Position numbers and translations under genes: made by a program
Notes under the pieces: generated by a model
Databases searched by the model: none
What the model was told of the DNA's origin: nothing
The model's input: only the letters and a program-made list of their open reading frames with translations
Origin: Podospora pseudoanserina
Lineage: Eukaryota; Ascomycota; Sordariomycetes; Sordariales; Podosporaceae
DNA length: 64,000 nucleotides
Assembly: GCF_035222485.1 (NCBI RefSeq)
Contig: NC_085922.1
Span: 3,549,001 to 3,613,000, forward strand
Direction of reading: 5' to 3'
Shown here: positions 33,330-44,711 of the stretch, in pieces
Layout of the letters: the number at the start of each line of letters is the position of its first letter
Numbering within the stretch: the first letter of the stretch is position 1

Positions 33330-34580
33330 GATGTTTTTGCCTCCTCATTCCTCCAGTAAAAAGTCCATTGATTAATTAGCCTTGTTGAATAAAAGTATCT
33401 TTTTGTCTTTTTGTCCTCATCTCTCTCTATCTAAAGTGTTTTGGTGGCGTAATTGACGGGTTAAACATCGTGCATGTTGAATTATTGTGTGTCGGCCTTG
33501 AAGTTCTCAACTTCTCTACACATCCAGATATATCTCCGTCCCCGAACGCCGAATCTGATGTCGGATGCCTCAAGGGCAGAAGGAGTTACATGGAACTTTT
33601 CACCTCCTGAAGGTGATCGGGAATATCACCGGTCAATGTCAAGCTTCCTGTCACCGATGTGGTACAGTGGAATAAGCGCCTGAGCCACCATGAACAGAGG
33701 CGTCTATCTGCATGTGTAAGTGTTGTGTAACTTGTGTTTGTCAATGTTCACTCTTTCTGTACCCTCGGACTTTTCGCGGTAAACCACGGCCTTCGGTGCC
33801 GCTGCTTCGTGGACAACCCTGGAACTCAAAAATGGAAAAAGCTCTTTCACATGTCACCGTTGAGAGATGGCGCATGCCAAGTCATGGGACGCGCACCAAC
33901 ACGGTGAGGACGCAAGGTGAGATAGATGGCAGGTACTTTGGGCACGTACAGAAAGAAGGCTGGTGGCGAGTTCGGACTTTTTCCCATCCATGCTTACTGA
34001 GCGCTTGCAGGAAGAATTCCTTCAACGGTGCCTCAGCCCTATGTAAGATTGGTGGGTTCTCGAGCGTCGCTGTGCCGTTGTGGGCGGCAGTTGGGCTGAG
34101 TGGTTGTATTACTTCGACAATTCGACAGCGGAACTTTCCTCGGTGAATGGTGGTGGTGGGGGGCTGGAGTCTGCCCCGGATTTTCGGGTTTGAGATGGGT
34201 GTATCGGAATAAAGCTGAGTCAACTTGGCACGTGGGTTCTCTTTCTGTGGTCTTTTATATTCACAAGATGTAAGATGATTGGGTTATGAGGAGGTGTTTT
34301 GGCTGTCTTTGAGGAGTTATGTGATTGTCCCGGGACGCGTTGGCACTTTGCCAATGCTCCGAGATGTAGTATATTCTCGTCTACCTATTTTTCGGTGTTG
34401 CTTGGGTATGGTTCAAACAGTTCACGGGTTTTAGATAGCGCTTTTGTATTGCCCAAAGTCAAAATCTACCGATCTAGATGTTTCTTCCCTATTATGTGCA
34501 TCGATTCGTCCTTCATGGTAAAAGTACAACGGCGAAGGTCGGGTGTGATCCACCTCTTGAGATCCGAACTAATGAGCGCC
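33330..34580. other. Gene-free 1.25-kb region
   Basis: A T run follows the tRNA (TTTTTGCC and TTTTTGTC within 110 bases) and may end Pol III transcription. Otherwise no supported gene; open frames at 33712-34223 on both strands have no recognisable content. Confidence 0.35.
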
Positions 34581-35415
34581 CTAAGAAGCATCAGTTTCCT
34601 TGTGCTTGGTCCTGAAGTGGCGCATGATGTTGTCCTTTCTTCCTCGACGCGGACATCCTGGATGAGGGCACCTGATCTCTTCACGCCGTTCGACATTGTT
34701 TGCTTGTGCCCACTCCCTGTGTTCAGACCAAATGTGTCGGTTGAGCGCTCGGCTCTCCCGAAGGTTGAGATTGCAGCCTGGAAAAAGGCATTGGAAAATG
34801 GAGTTGGGCTTTTTCGTGCTAGTTGGATGGAGGCCTTTTCGTTAGCAATGACACTTGATATCTTCAGAAGACATGTACTCACACTGAGCTTGACTCCTTC
34901 TTTTCCCTGTGAAATGGGCCAGGTGACCACTGATCGAGTCCGCCAGTGACTTGATGGCCTGGCTGATCCTGTTCTGGGGGAGCAATGTTGAAGAGCGGCG
35001 GAAACAGTTCTGTACCATATGCAAACGAATCCAATGTGAAGGGAAGCGGTAACGGCTGTGGTGGTGAGAATGACGACTCTCTTGAGTCTGTATTGTCGAG
35101 AACCAACGGCGGATCTGGGGACTGATGACTGGAGACATCATGTAAATTGTCATTGAGTTCAGTCGTAGTAGCTGGAAAGTTGTTTTCTTCGAGCGTCAGG
35201 GCTGATAGGCCAAGGTGGAAACTATATGAGCGCAGTAGCTGGACACAGACAATGCTGCAGGTGGTGTAATAGAGGCTAGAAGTCGACTGCCTTTGACAAA
35301 CCTCCGCGGTAGTTGCTGCTGTGATATCCCTTGGCGGAGGCGTGAAAGATTGACCACATACAATGCACCACGCCCACCGAAAGGCCCCCGTTTGGTTGTC
35401 ATCTTCTTGGGACAT
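34581..35415 (-). CDS. C2H2 zinc-finger protein A
   Basis: Two exons, 35415-34883 and 34818-34581, give 256 aa. The join is at GTGAGT / CTAG with a GCTAACG branch site. Near the N-terminus is a CxxC pair (WCIVCGQSFTPP). The middle is Ser/Pro-rich and disordered. The C-terminus, made entirely by exon 2, has two C2H2 fingers: CLFPGCNLN ... LNRHIWSEH and CPHPGCPRRGRKDNIMRHFRTKH, and ends KETDAS. The fingers are the same type as in the gene at 37370-37990, in the same orientation. Role: DNA binding is likely but unproven. Exon 2 is in another frame from exon 1, so the fingers would be missed by a single-frame reading. Confidence 0.78.
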
Positions 35416-37369
35416 GATGTGAGTGCGATTCACACACTCAAAAACTCAAGCAGTATGGAAGAGATGGTTCACGAACGACTTGTAAAGAAGTTATCCTTTA
35501 GTGAAGCTGCCGAGTAGTATGTAAGCTATATATGTTTCTGATCTACCTACCTATCTGCTCTTTCTGCTTTGGTAATCCGGTGAGGCGAGTTGCAACCTTG
35601 AATACTTCGTCTTCACCTAAGTAGATGATTTCTTATGGGTGACTCGAGGCATACTCGGTCATTTCCATAATCCTTCTAGAAAGATTCCTCATTGAGCTCA
35701 GCTGGACTAGGTCAGCAACCGGTGAGTATGGTCTTTACCGCCAGATCTGACTCGATATCTCCGCTCTTTTGAGTTTGCGCAACCAAAATCGCCTCCCAAA
35801 GAGGCGGGGGGCAATAGTAGGGCTGTAATCTCGTCAACTGTCACTACCTAGGTACCTAGATAAGAAACTGAATTGCCACACGCCTGAATTTAGTAAACCT
35901 GCATTGATTGAGAATCGGTGCCCAATCAACCGGCGTTTCCGTGTTTGCCAAGTGGTTGGGACTTGTCCCTGTCCTCTGTTCGTGCATACACCATCCTGAA
36001 CATTTAAGCATAACACATGCGGGCCGTGGCGCAGTTTGAGCTCTAGAACACTTCCATGACGGAGGAAGGTGTACGCAAGGTAGATATCCTAACCACGACG
36101 CTGCTCCGGCTCCGTTTCGTCTAATTAAGCGCCCGGCCTCTTTCTCTGGCAACGTGACATTGAATTCTCACTTGCATGCTAGGTACCTACCAAAGGCACT
36201 GCGTATATGTTTGCCCTTGATGTATGGTCATTTCCCACCGGCTGATTGGTGGTGTGCTTCAATACCCGCTTCCCCAGAGGCCTTACCGTGCATGTAACAC
36301 AGGTGCTTGTGTGACGTCACATTGAAGGCACTGAGACCTACCTAACCTTTCGATTCTTGTTTAGACTTTGGCAACAGTTCAACACCTTCCCGTGGGACTG
36401 TACCGTCTTCGAAAGCATGTGTAAGATCTCCGGAGATTCTACCAACGACCCACTCTGCTTCAACCTTCCCTCAAGATGCCCGAAATTGCACTCTCATACA
36501 GGTATTGGAACGTGGGTGGGGAGGGGACATCGGGATGGATGTCGTGTAACCAAGAACCTCAGCCATTGATGCACCAGGATCATGGTACGCAGATGTGACA
36601 GGCAATTAGAGGCGCAGAGGAGACTGCCGCAAGTCTCTCTGTGCCATATGTGAGCTTCCAGGTTTCCAGATGAGAAATGTCGCACTATTAATCATGACTA
36701 GTAAGCCATAACCCATCTTTGTACTGAAAATCGTCTCAAACTTCAGATCATGATGTTGGGTTGTTGCTGGGTTAACACAGCCCCTGAACCCCTGAGTATG
36801 CGACCACTGGACCTTGAGTCTTGGTTCTGTCTCCACTTGACTTTGGACTCCAACAGTCTCTTCACGGTCTACTCTTCCCCGAATTGCGCGCTCCCACTTC
36901 GACTTCTTTGTCATAGCCGCCGTATTTACATTTACTAACCTTCTGGAAAAATGTTCAACGGACAAAATAGAGCTGCCTGACGTTGCGCCGCCTGTGCCTC
37001 ATTCCTAGCGGTTATACCCGCCGGTAGAATTCGGCGAGGCCAAAAAGATCAGTGCATTTGGAGCTGCGGCCTTAACGCTGGCTTGTGGCGGATTCATGGT
37101 TCGATCTGCGGCGTATCCACGTTGTACGGGGGTCCTGAGGCTTCATTCCACCTGTGCGGGATCGGTAGAGAGGTGTGTGCCGATTCGCTTCCGATGCTGG
37201 CTGAATTTATGTGCAACAAATGCGGAGTGAGTTGAAAGTACGAACCTGGCAAACATATCTATTATGAATTTAGTGGTACTAGTCTTCTCAATTTACAAAT
37301 TCGGATTCTGTCCATATCACTTCCCCAAGGTTCCAGCGCCCAGGTTGATCGAAGCCAGCCTTGGTTAAG
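35416..37369. other. Gene-free 2-kb region between the two zinc-finger genes
   Basis: No supported gene. Copies of TACCTA/TAGGTA occur near 35545, 35848-35860, 36180 and 36340, a motif common in intergenic DNA of this window. It may contain remains of other genes that I cannot recognise. Confidence 0.35.
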
Positions 37370-37990
37370 CTATTGGCTGTGCTGTGTCTTGTAATGGCGG
37401 GGCACATTGTCCTTCCTTCCTCTATACCGACAGCCAGGGAATGGACAAGCCTCCTGTTCAGACGGAATATCATTTTCTTTTGCGTATTCGCTGTGTTCAG
37501 CCCAGATGTGGCGATTTCGAGCACGGGTTTCACCGCAGTTGATGGCGCAAACTGGACACTGGAATTTGGGGTTCAAAGAACGACTTTGCTTTCTGAGTAC
37601 CACGTAGGTGATTAGAAAAATAAATAGACATCATGTTCATCACATGTCATCCACTTACGTGGTGGTCTGAGTGCCAGCTGAGGTGTCAGGTCCAGTTTGC
37701 GGACACACGGAATACTGATATGCTTCGTCAGAGACAGGCTGAGAAGTAAAATTATCCTCCGAAACAAGCCCTCGCCCATTATATTGAGAAATATCATCTT
37801 GAAGATAGAAGGAAGTGAGAAAAGGTAACTGAGAAACTGAAGCACAATAACACCCTGAAGTTGTGGGAGTCTGCAGAGGAATGTTGAAGAGAGCTGAACT
37901 CGGAACTGTTGAAACATCCTGGAAATACGGGCAAAAAACGTCCCCACTGGAATATCGAGTAGGATCCTGGGCGCAAAACCAACAAATCAT
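37370..37990 (-). CDS. C2H2 zinc-finger protein B
   Basis: Two exons, 37990-37659 and 37592-37370, give 184 aa, joined by a GTAAGT donor and TCAG acceptor with a CTAAT branch. The N-terminus MICWFCAQDPTRY has a CxxC like that of zinc-finger protein A. The C-terminal fingers are CPVCAINCGETRARNRHIWAEH and CPFPGCRYRGRKDNVPRHYKTQH, ending SQ. The RHIW-x-EH and RGRKDN-xx-RH core is shared with protein A, which shows recent common origin. Function unknown; probable DNA-binding regulator. Protein B lacks most of the disordered middle of protein A. Confidence 0.75.
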
Positions 37991-39036
37991 TTTAAGGTCG
38001 TTGGTGTACTCGAGAACTCATGGGTAGGTATGGAAGCGCAGTGACAGGTGTTGTGATGTCTGCATAGCCAATTCATGCTCGAAAGATCCCAAGTTTATGT
38101 ATTTATCGCTTTGAGGCTCTTAATGTCTATGGATGTGAGGTTCGCTACGATCTAAACCTGATCTTGGCCTTATCTGTCTATCGTTCAGTTCGAGCCCTAG
38201 TCCTCACCGCAATGGCAACTTTCAAATGGCTACCTAAGCGCCTCAACTTGATAGGAACATATAAAAAGTGTGCCCGGAAGACTACATTTACCCAACCCGA
38301 AGGCCCCGAAAGAAGTGGCCTGGGACAAGTCCCGTTGATGCTGACAGGTAGCTAACCGTCATGGTCGATTTTGGCAACGGCTACGCCACATATACACGTG
38401 AAGAATTCCCGAGGAATCCAAGATCTCGTGCCCAGTCTATTCTCGGTGCCATTGCGTCCTGGCCTTGTGTTTGGTAGTTCGGGATTTTGGCCCCCAACCC
38501 GTGAATTTGAGCCAGATCGGGAAACTCAAATCCCAGATGGTTCTCATCGAGCACTGCGCGTGTGTGGTGCCTACTCTCCCATCATACCACTCTACAACAA
38601 TTCGGCCAAATTGCTGTCAATCCGGGACCGATGTAGGACGGAGAATTCTAACCGTCACTGCCATCCGCCTCACCGCCGTCTTACCTACGGCACCGTGCAG
38701 ACCGTGCCTCCGCCTCAGAGCCTGATCTTGCCAACCAGGCACCAGTCAACATTCATTGTGGAAGTCAAATGAAAGTCGGCAATATTTGTTGCCATATTTA
38801 GCAGCTCAACACCGAATCTACCTATGTCCGTCAGCCGTTGTATGTTATGACCTTTGATCATGACCTGCCATTTTCAGTACGGCTAGAGACCCGTAGTAAG
38901 AGGCACAGGACGTTGAGGTGAAAGTTAGGATCTCGAGACCGTTTTCATTCACAACTTGTAGGTATTCATACATATCATCGCAGTGAAAAAAAGAAGAACA
39001 TCTCTCTATTGACGGCTACTTGTAACTGTGGAGGTA
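37991..39036. other. Gene-free 1-kb region
   Basis: Open plus frames at 38164-38355 and 38371-38772 have no recognisable domain. No gene is supported. Confidence 0.3.
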
Positions 39037-40395
39037 TCACGGGGTATAGGCCCACCACGTCTTTTCCCTTAGGGTGTTCCATCGGGCAGAGTTGACTGAA
39101 GTAAATTTGACCTCAAAATCCAATAGTCTAGCGGCTATAGCTCTAGTGTCATCCTTTGTCAACTCCACAGGCCGCCCTACGCCTCTGTTTCTCCAACAGC
39201 TACGCTTCACCAAGAGCTCCTGGAGTCGCGGAAACCATCTCGATTGAATGGGGTTTATGATTCGCTGGTTTCCCATTTGGTTGAACTCTGCCTTCCATAG
39301 GGGAATGTAGAAGATTCTCAGGCTTTCGAAATTGACCGGCATCATCTAATTCAGAGCGATGCCCTGTTGTGGCCCATTGCTGTGGTTGTCGATCATCAAC
39401 TCGAGCTTTCTCAGCCCTACGAATTGCGGAAGTACATTGTGTAACATGAACATTGCCCGGGGTATTGCTTTCATAGAAAGTAGAGATCGGTAAGGTGATA
39501 GACAGAGTATGCAAAATATGCATCAGTGAAAGAAGACTGCGAAAAAGCCGTCTATTTTGCGGGAGACTCGTGGTAAACAGTTCTGAAAGTCCTTTTGACC
39601 GTGCCAGGGTCTGGAGTCGCCGACAGCGATACCCTATCGATCTGAAATCGGCTTCCAACATATCATCGACGCCTTAAAGCATGAGAGACCCGAGATGAGG
39701 AAATTTATGTCCAATGCTTGTCCTGAATCTCATTACCATGTCTCCATTTGTCAAGCCTTGTCCAAGGTGACCATAATTATAACCCTCCACAACAAAGTCT
39801 GAATCTTTCGGCATTCCTTTGTTGGCTGGCCCAGGTTTACCAAGGGCGAAAAGACATCGAAGAGAGGTAATGTTTGGTTAAGAGCCACGTAGGGTTGCCT
39901 GAGACGGGTGATACAGGGGTCTGCGATTGTGTTGTATAATCAAGGTGTCGAGCTGGGTAAATCTGGTCACAAGAAACCGAAGCGTGTGATCAATTTCTTC
40001 TGCCGTCCGAAGTGGTTCTGCGAAGTGGTTCTGCGAAGGGGGTGGCCCTGAAGGTATTCGTGACGTATGGCTTGTTTAGATCAATCGCAACCCCGCAATC
40101 GCCAAAGTGTACTTCGTTGACCAAGCAAGACTTAACCCCGGAAGCCAGTTCTTGATAGTCTGAAGAAGGCTACTGCCAAGGACATCCTATTTGAGCACAC
40201 CCATGGGCCTTGAAAAGTGAGATTCCCATACATACGGTAATCGGACAAGCAGATGTCTCGGTACCTTTTAGATGTTCTGGCCAAGCCCAATAAGTCCTTG
40301 CATGATAAAAACGGCAGGTTTAACTGCCCCCATCTGTTGGCATACACCGCCTTCGTCCAGTCCTTACAGAGCCAAGGGAGAGGAGTACTATTCAT
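39037..40395 (-). pseudogene. Decayed F-box-like gene with leucine-rich tail
   Basis: Reading starts at ATG 40395 (MNSTPLPWLCKDW). An F-box-like segment follows: LPFLSCKDLLGLARTSKRY, the usual N-terminal signature of large fungal F-box families that recruit SCF ubiquitin-ligase substrates. Downstream text stays protein-like over about 1.3 kb but falls in different frames (VNEVHFGDCG, RFTQLDTLIIQHN, EADFRSIGYRC, LHNVLPQFVGLRKLEL, FESLRIFYIPLW), with leucine spacing of the kind seen in leucine-rich repeats. Breaks seen: a frame change near 40140, a 13-bp tandem duplication at 40009-40034, stops at 39877-39875, 39676-39674 and 39348-39346, and a frame change near 39450. The three stops are all TAA or TAG where CAA or CAG would suit. 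Confidence 0.65.
40009..40034 (+). repeat. 13-bp perfect tandem duplication
   Basis: Two back-to-back copies of GAAGTGGTTCTGC inside the F-box-like pseudogene. As 13 is not a multiple of three, the second copy changes the frame. The protein-like text continues on the far side if one copy is ignored, which points to a late duplication event. Confidence 0.9.
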
Positions 40396-41040
40396 TGGCG
40401 CTTCGGGCCATGCTGTGAGAGGATTACAAATTTGGAAAATCAACTCATTTGGAAGGCCGTCGAGATGAGGATAGCAGTCGACTCCATCTCCAGCTACAGC
40501 AGTTTTCAGCTCAGGAGAAATGGATCAGATTTGAAGCTTGACGATAGGCAGCCTCAGGAATCAGCCATCACAAGGTAGGTGCCTAGATATATCTATGCCA
40601 TGATGAAGCACAAACGAACCGTCTTTCAAAACAAGACCTGGAAGTCAGAACGGAAAGCAAACACAAGAGACTATTGACTGTATAGGACATATGACTCCCA
40701 GGACTCCCTCAGGTGAACGCCAGCAAGTTTATGTACAAAATAATGAAGATTTCAACTAACCGTTCCGTGATAAAATTTACTTACTACCCTGCCTACGTCC
40801 TCGAGCAGCAGTCTTCATTCTTTTGGCCCACAAAGCGGGCGGATAATTAGGGCACACTGTCTCATCACCCTTCGTGTAATCACTCGGCTCGCCAAGCCAG
40901 CCATTTTAACCGATGGACACGACTCAAACAGGCGACACCTGTCATCCAGCTCATTGTCAATGCTGTATGTAAAATCGTGATTGCAGCAGGAGCCTGTGGC
41001 TGACAAACAGGTAAAGCGATCGGTCAACGTTTGAGTGACC
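40396..41040. other. Intergenic; probable promoter of the P4H-like gene
   Basis: Nothing coding. TAGGTGCCTAGATATATC near 40574-40592 is one more TACCTA-type motif. Confidence 0.35.
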
Positions 41041-41931
41041 ATGGCCAGAGCGCTGGATCTCATCACATTCTCAGTGACTGTCGCCTTGAGCGCATACCTC
41101 GGTCCTGTCCTTCTTAGTCACCTCATCTCCAAAGATGTCATCCACCATCATCTCACCAATTTCAACCTATCATTCCTACCAACACCCCTTCAGTCACTCC
41201 TCCAGTCACCCCAAACAACAGACAAAACATGCCCAAAACACACCTACACCACGCACCTCATATCCCTCGATCCCCTCCTAATCTACATCCCCAACTTTGT
41301 CTCCCAATCTGAATCCCAGTCTTTAATCGACCTTTCTACCCCACTCCTCGAACCATCCCCCATCGTCTCCCGCGGCGCCGACTCGGCCGGCTCCCAAGCC
41401 CGAACCTCCTGGAGCGCCCCCTTACCAAGCGACTCCCACCTGGTAAACTGCATCCTCTCCCGCTCCTCCTCCTTCCTCGGCACCCTCCTCTCCCCGGGCC
41501 GCGACGAAATGGGACCAGCCCAAGTAGTCCGCTACACGGACTCTCAAAAGTTCGACCTCCACACTGATTGGTTCTCCCGTCCAAGGATCACCGACGAGGA
41601 CAGAGAGACGGGTAGACGGCGGCTGTACAACCGTGTTGCGACCTTTTTTGTGGTGCTGCAGAGTAATGTGACGGAGGGGTCGGGTGAGACCTGGTTTCCG
41701 AAGGTGAGGCCGATTACGCCTCAGGCTGGAGAGGGAGACGAGGTGTGGAGGGAGCATGAGGACGGGGGGTTGGCTTTTAGGCCTGTTCCGGGGAATGCGA
41801 TATTTTGGGTGAATTTGTTGGCGAATGGGACGGGGGATGCAAGGACTGCGCATGCTGGCTTGCCGGTGAAGGGAGGAGTCAAGACGGGGATGAATATTTG
41901 GCCGAGGGTGTTTTTTGGGCCTGACGCGTGA
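41041..41931 (+). CDS. Membrane-anchored prolyl 4-hydroxylase-like dioxygenase
   Basis: Single exon, 296 aa from the ATG at 41041. An N-terminal hydrophobic helix (about residues 5-28, LITFSVTVALSAYLGPVLLS) is a signal anchor and would place the enzyme in the ER lumen. The body is a 2-oxoglutarate/Fe(II) dioxygenase of the P4H alpha type: LIYIPNFVSQSESQSLIDL, then the iron ligands H174 and D176 in LHTDWF, then the distal H271 in TAHAGLPV; basic residues for 2-oxoglutarate lie just after it. The substrate is unknown; proline hydroxylation is only the family's usual activity. Faces the SET gene tail to tail. Confidence 0.88.
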   Translation: MARALDLITFSVTVALSAYLGPVLLSHLISKDVIHHHLTNFNLSFLPTPLQSLLQSPQTTDKTCPKHTYTTHLISLDPLLIYIPNFVSQSESQSLIDLSTPLLEPSPIVSRGADSAGSQARTSWSAPLPSDSHLVNCILSRSSSFLGTLLSPGRDEMGPAQVVRYTDSQKFDLHTDWFSRPRITDEDRETGRRRLYNRVATFFVVLQSNVTEGSGETWFPKVRPITPQAGEGDEVWREHEDGGLAFRPVPGNAIFWVNLLANGTGDARTAHAGLPVKGGVKTGMNIWPRVFFGPDA

Positions 41932-42390
41932 AGGGTGATTGTTGGGCTGTGTGTCGTGATTTTGTTTGGTGTTTTCATTTGTCTGGGTGTCGCCATGAGG
42001 GATGAGGCGAGGCACCGATGGGGACACGCTGCGTAAGCATTTTGGGGGGGGGAGTTGATGCTGGAAGGCGCCAGATTTGTACGTGATTGACTGCTGCGTT
42101 ATTTAGTCCTACGGTTTTCTGTTTTTAGGTAGTTACTGTTCCACATTTTGACTCATACTTCGTCGAGGGTACCCATGAACAACCCAGATAAGATAATAAG
42201 CCACACCACAGGCATAGAGAGCCGATTCTATCACGAAGAAACCTTTACTATAATGATTTTTTGATTTGCTGCTTATACCCTAAATAAACTCCATTCAAAT
42301 ACATAACCCTGAACCGCCGACTCCACAATAGGGGCGGAAAGGGGCAAGTCACCCCACAAAATAGCACCCTTCCGTCTCCTCCTGATCTGT
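41932..42390. other. Intergenic between convergent P4H-like and SET genes
   Basis: Shared 3' region. A run of nine G at 42045-42053 is the only notable feature. No gene seen. Confidence 0.35.
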
Positions 42391-43891
42391 TCAAGCCTGC
42401 TTCTTCTCCGCCTTGAGAGCCTTAATAATCCTCTTCAAATCGTCAGCCCCATCCGCCTTGAAACCCTCAACTTCATCCAATGCCTTCTCGAACCACTCGA
42501 CTGCCTCCTTCTTCTTGCCCCATGCTTGATACAAACGTCCCATAATCTCATAGTAATCACCCATGTGAGGCAAAATCTCCTCCTCAGTCAAAGCTTGGAT
42601 CATTTCCTTGTTGAGCTTGACTGCCTCGTCAAACTTCCCTTCCTCAACCAACTCCACGATTTCAGGACCAAGGTCGTCAACTTTCTGGCGGCGGGCGTCT
42701 GAGGCAGCTAGAAGCTCTGGGGGGCCGGCACATAGGTTGCACGAGCAGTCGAAGCCCCAGAGTTTCTTGAGGCGGGGGAGACGGATTTTGGATTGGAGGT
42801 TGAAGGCGGTGTCTTGGTTGAGGTAAGCTACAGTTTTGACGAAGCGAGTAACAGAGAGAAGTGTATAACTCACAGCTGATTGTAATCTCTTCTCCCGGAA
42901 GAATATCCCGGAAAGCAGTGATGGTCTTGGAGAGCGCGGCGGCATTGAATCGAGTGATGGCACTTGATTCATGTTAGCGAATCGTGACAAGTGAAGCGGA
43001 GAAAGACCTACTTTGGTTTACACGCATGATTCATTCTCTGGTAAGAAGGTTCTTGTCAGCAACAGGCTTCTTCTCGTGAATCCGGAACAGATGAATTGCA
43101 AGAGACTGCCCGAGGAAAAAAACAAACCAGAAAACCCTCACCGAAACATCCGGAAACAGCGCGACATAACCATGCCCACCTGCTTCCACACTGAAACTAT
43201 TCGTCTTCATGACATCCTCCGCAGCCGGCACATCCCCTGGTCTAGTGCTGCTCCTCGCCAACTTGAGCACCCTATCAGGGTAAGGCAACCGCACAACAGC
43301 CTCGCTGAGCAGCAACCTCCCCTGCTCCATTCTCAAATTCGCAGCAAAGTCCTTGTCTGCCATCAAAGTGGCGTAGTCAGTCATGAAGATCGACCCCCTT
43401 GGAATCTTCCTCGTGGCAATCAGCCCGAAACCCTTGCCATCAATCGTCCTGAGTGCATACGGTGGGTCTTCCAGGTCTTCGCCTACAGTAATGAAGTCAT
43501 CTTTGGCCTTGGGAGACGCGAGGATGAGCTTCTCGATCTGGGCCAACGAGGAAGAGGCGTTGTTTGACAAGGGGGCAATGATGCTGATTCCTCGTTTTGG
43601 TCCCTGGAACTTGGATGCGGTGAAGACGCAGTATGGTGTTCCTGCTTTGGTGTCCAAGCAGAATGGGGTGTGTGTCCAGGGTTTTTCCTGACCACTTTTG
43701 AGAGTCTCGTTGGACACAAAGGCGGTTTCACAAGATGGCAAGAGGTCGTGTTTGACGGGGCCTGGAAGACAGTCGTTTACATGTGATCTCAAGGGGGGCA
43801 AGACGTGCTGTTTTGGTGGCTGGGATTGAATATTTGCTGATGCTGTCCCCGAGAGGAGTAAGAGTGAGGTTGTCAGGATTGACAGCGCCAT
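42391..43891 (-). CDS. Secreted SET-domain protein
   Basis: Four exons, 43891-43142, 43037-43012, 42962-42874 and 42827-42391, give 433 aa. The N-terminus MALSILTTSLLLLSGTASA is a signal peptide, unusual for a SET protein, since most act on nuclear or cytosolic targets. The SET domain starts near residue 160 (GKGFGLIATRKIPRGSIFM). The cofactor motif NHACKPN is split across a 26-nt micro-exon that codes RMNHACKP, and the GEEIT motif (LPGEEITIS) follows in exon 3. A post-SET-like cysteine group is CSCNLCAGP. A helical, TPR-like tail (GDYYEIMGRLYQAWGKKKEAVEWF) ends in KKQA. The domain order recalls SMYD proteins without the MYND finger. Whether the enzyme is truly secreted or is a methyltransferase is untested. 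Confidence 0.85.
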
Positions 43892-44704
43892 CTTGAAGGC
43901 GGTGGGGTGAGTAAGGCAATTAGATCAAGTTAGAATATTTCAGAATAATTCGTGGTGGTTTCAAAGTTGACCGCAAAATCATGTCATAAAACGATGGAGA
44001 ATAAACGAAAAGACAAAACCAGAGCTCTGCCACCAAAAAGACACCATTTTGAGCCTGCTCTTCACATATCTGTCCTAACTGTCACAGCCCGCTCCAAGAG
44101 TCTTGGAGTTCTTGGAATCTGGGATTCACCTGCCACTGGCCGTCTTGTGCGTCAGAAGTTGAGCGGCGAACCAGCAGTTTAGTACTATTAGCCGCGGTAG
44201 CGATTCCTGTTGATCAGCAAAATGCCGTCCCTGACGGTGTCTTCGGATCATCCGACCGAACGCCAAGAGCCTGGGCGATTTCTGGGCATCTCTTCAGGTT
44301 GTAGATATGCTCATGCTAAGAAGGGCTAATGTGATAGAAGAACGGTATGATGGTAAGTCTTAGGTCCGATGAGGCTCTCCTTCTCCTACCAAGACCATTG
44401 ACAGGTCCCCTATCATGGCGTGTAAAGAACGTTCCCCCTGTTCTTTCTAGAAGGTAGGATTTTCAACCTACCCATACGTCAGAGATCATGCCCTGACTTA
44501 TAGACATTGTCCCCAGGCATTCTATGACAAACCCGACCCAAACAACCACATCCGATTCACGCGCTTACACTTCCTCATCTCATCCAACCTCCAGAGCAGT
44601 TTGATTCATGCGCTTAGGCGCCGTTTTCATCTCGAGATTCAAAAAAACATCTCATGATCACAAGCAACGAATCTCGTTGAAGAAGATCAAAATCTCAGCA
44701 TTCC

Positions 44705-44711
44705 GGCTAAA
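44705..44711 (+). promoter_or_regulatory. Possible XlnR/Xyr1-type site (GGCTAAA)
   Basis: GGCTAAA is the consensus bound by the XlnR/Xyr1 xylanase regulators of filamentous fungi. It lies about 630 bp upstream of the GH11 start. One copy of a 7-mer can occur by chance, so this is weak support. Confidence 0.35.

Noticed and set aside
36606-36965. Minus frame of 119 codons between the zinc-finger genes
   Set aside because: No finger, signal or splice partner could be found; composition like that of other chance frames here.
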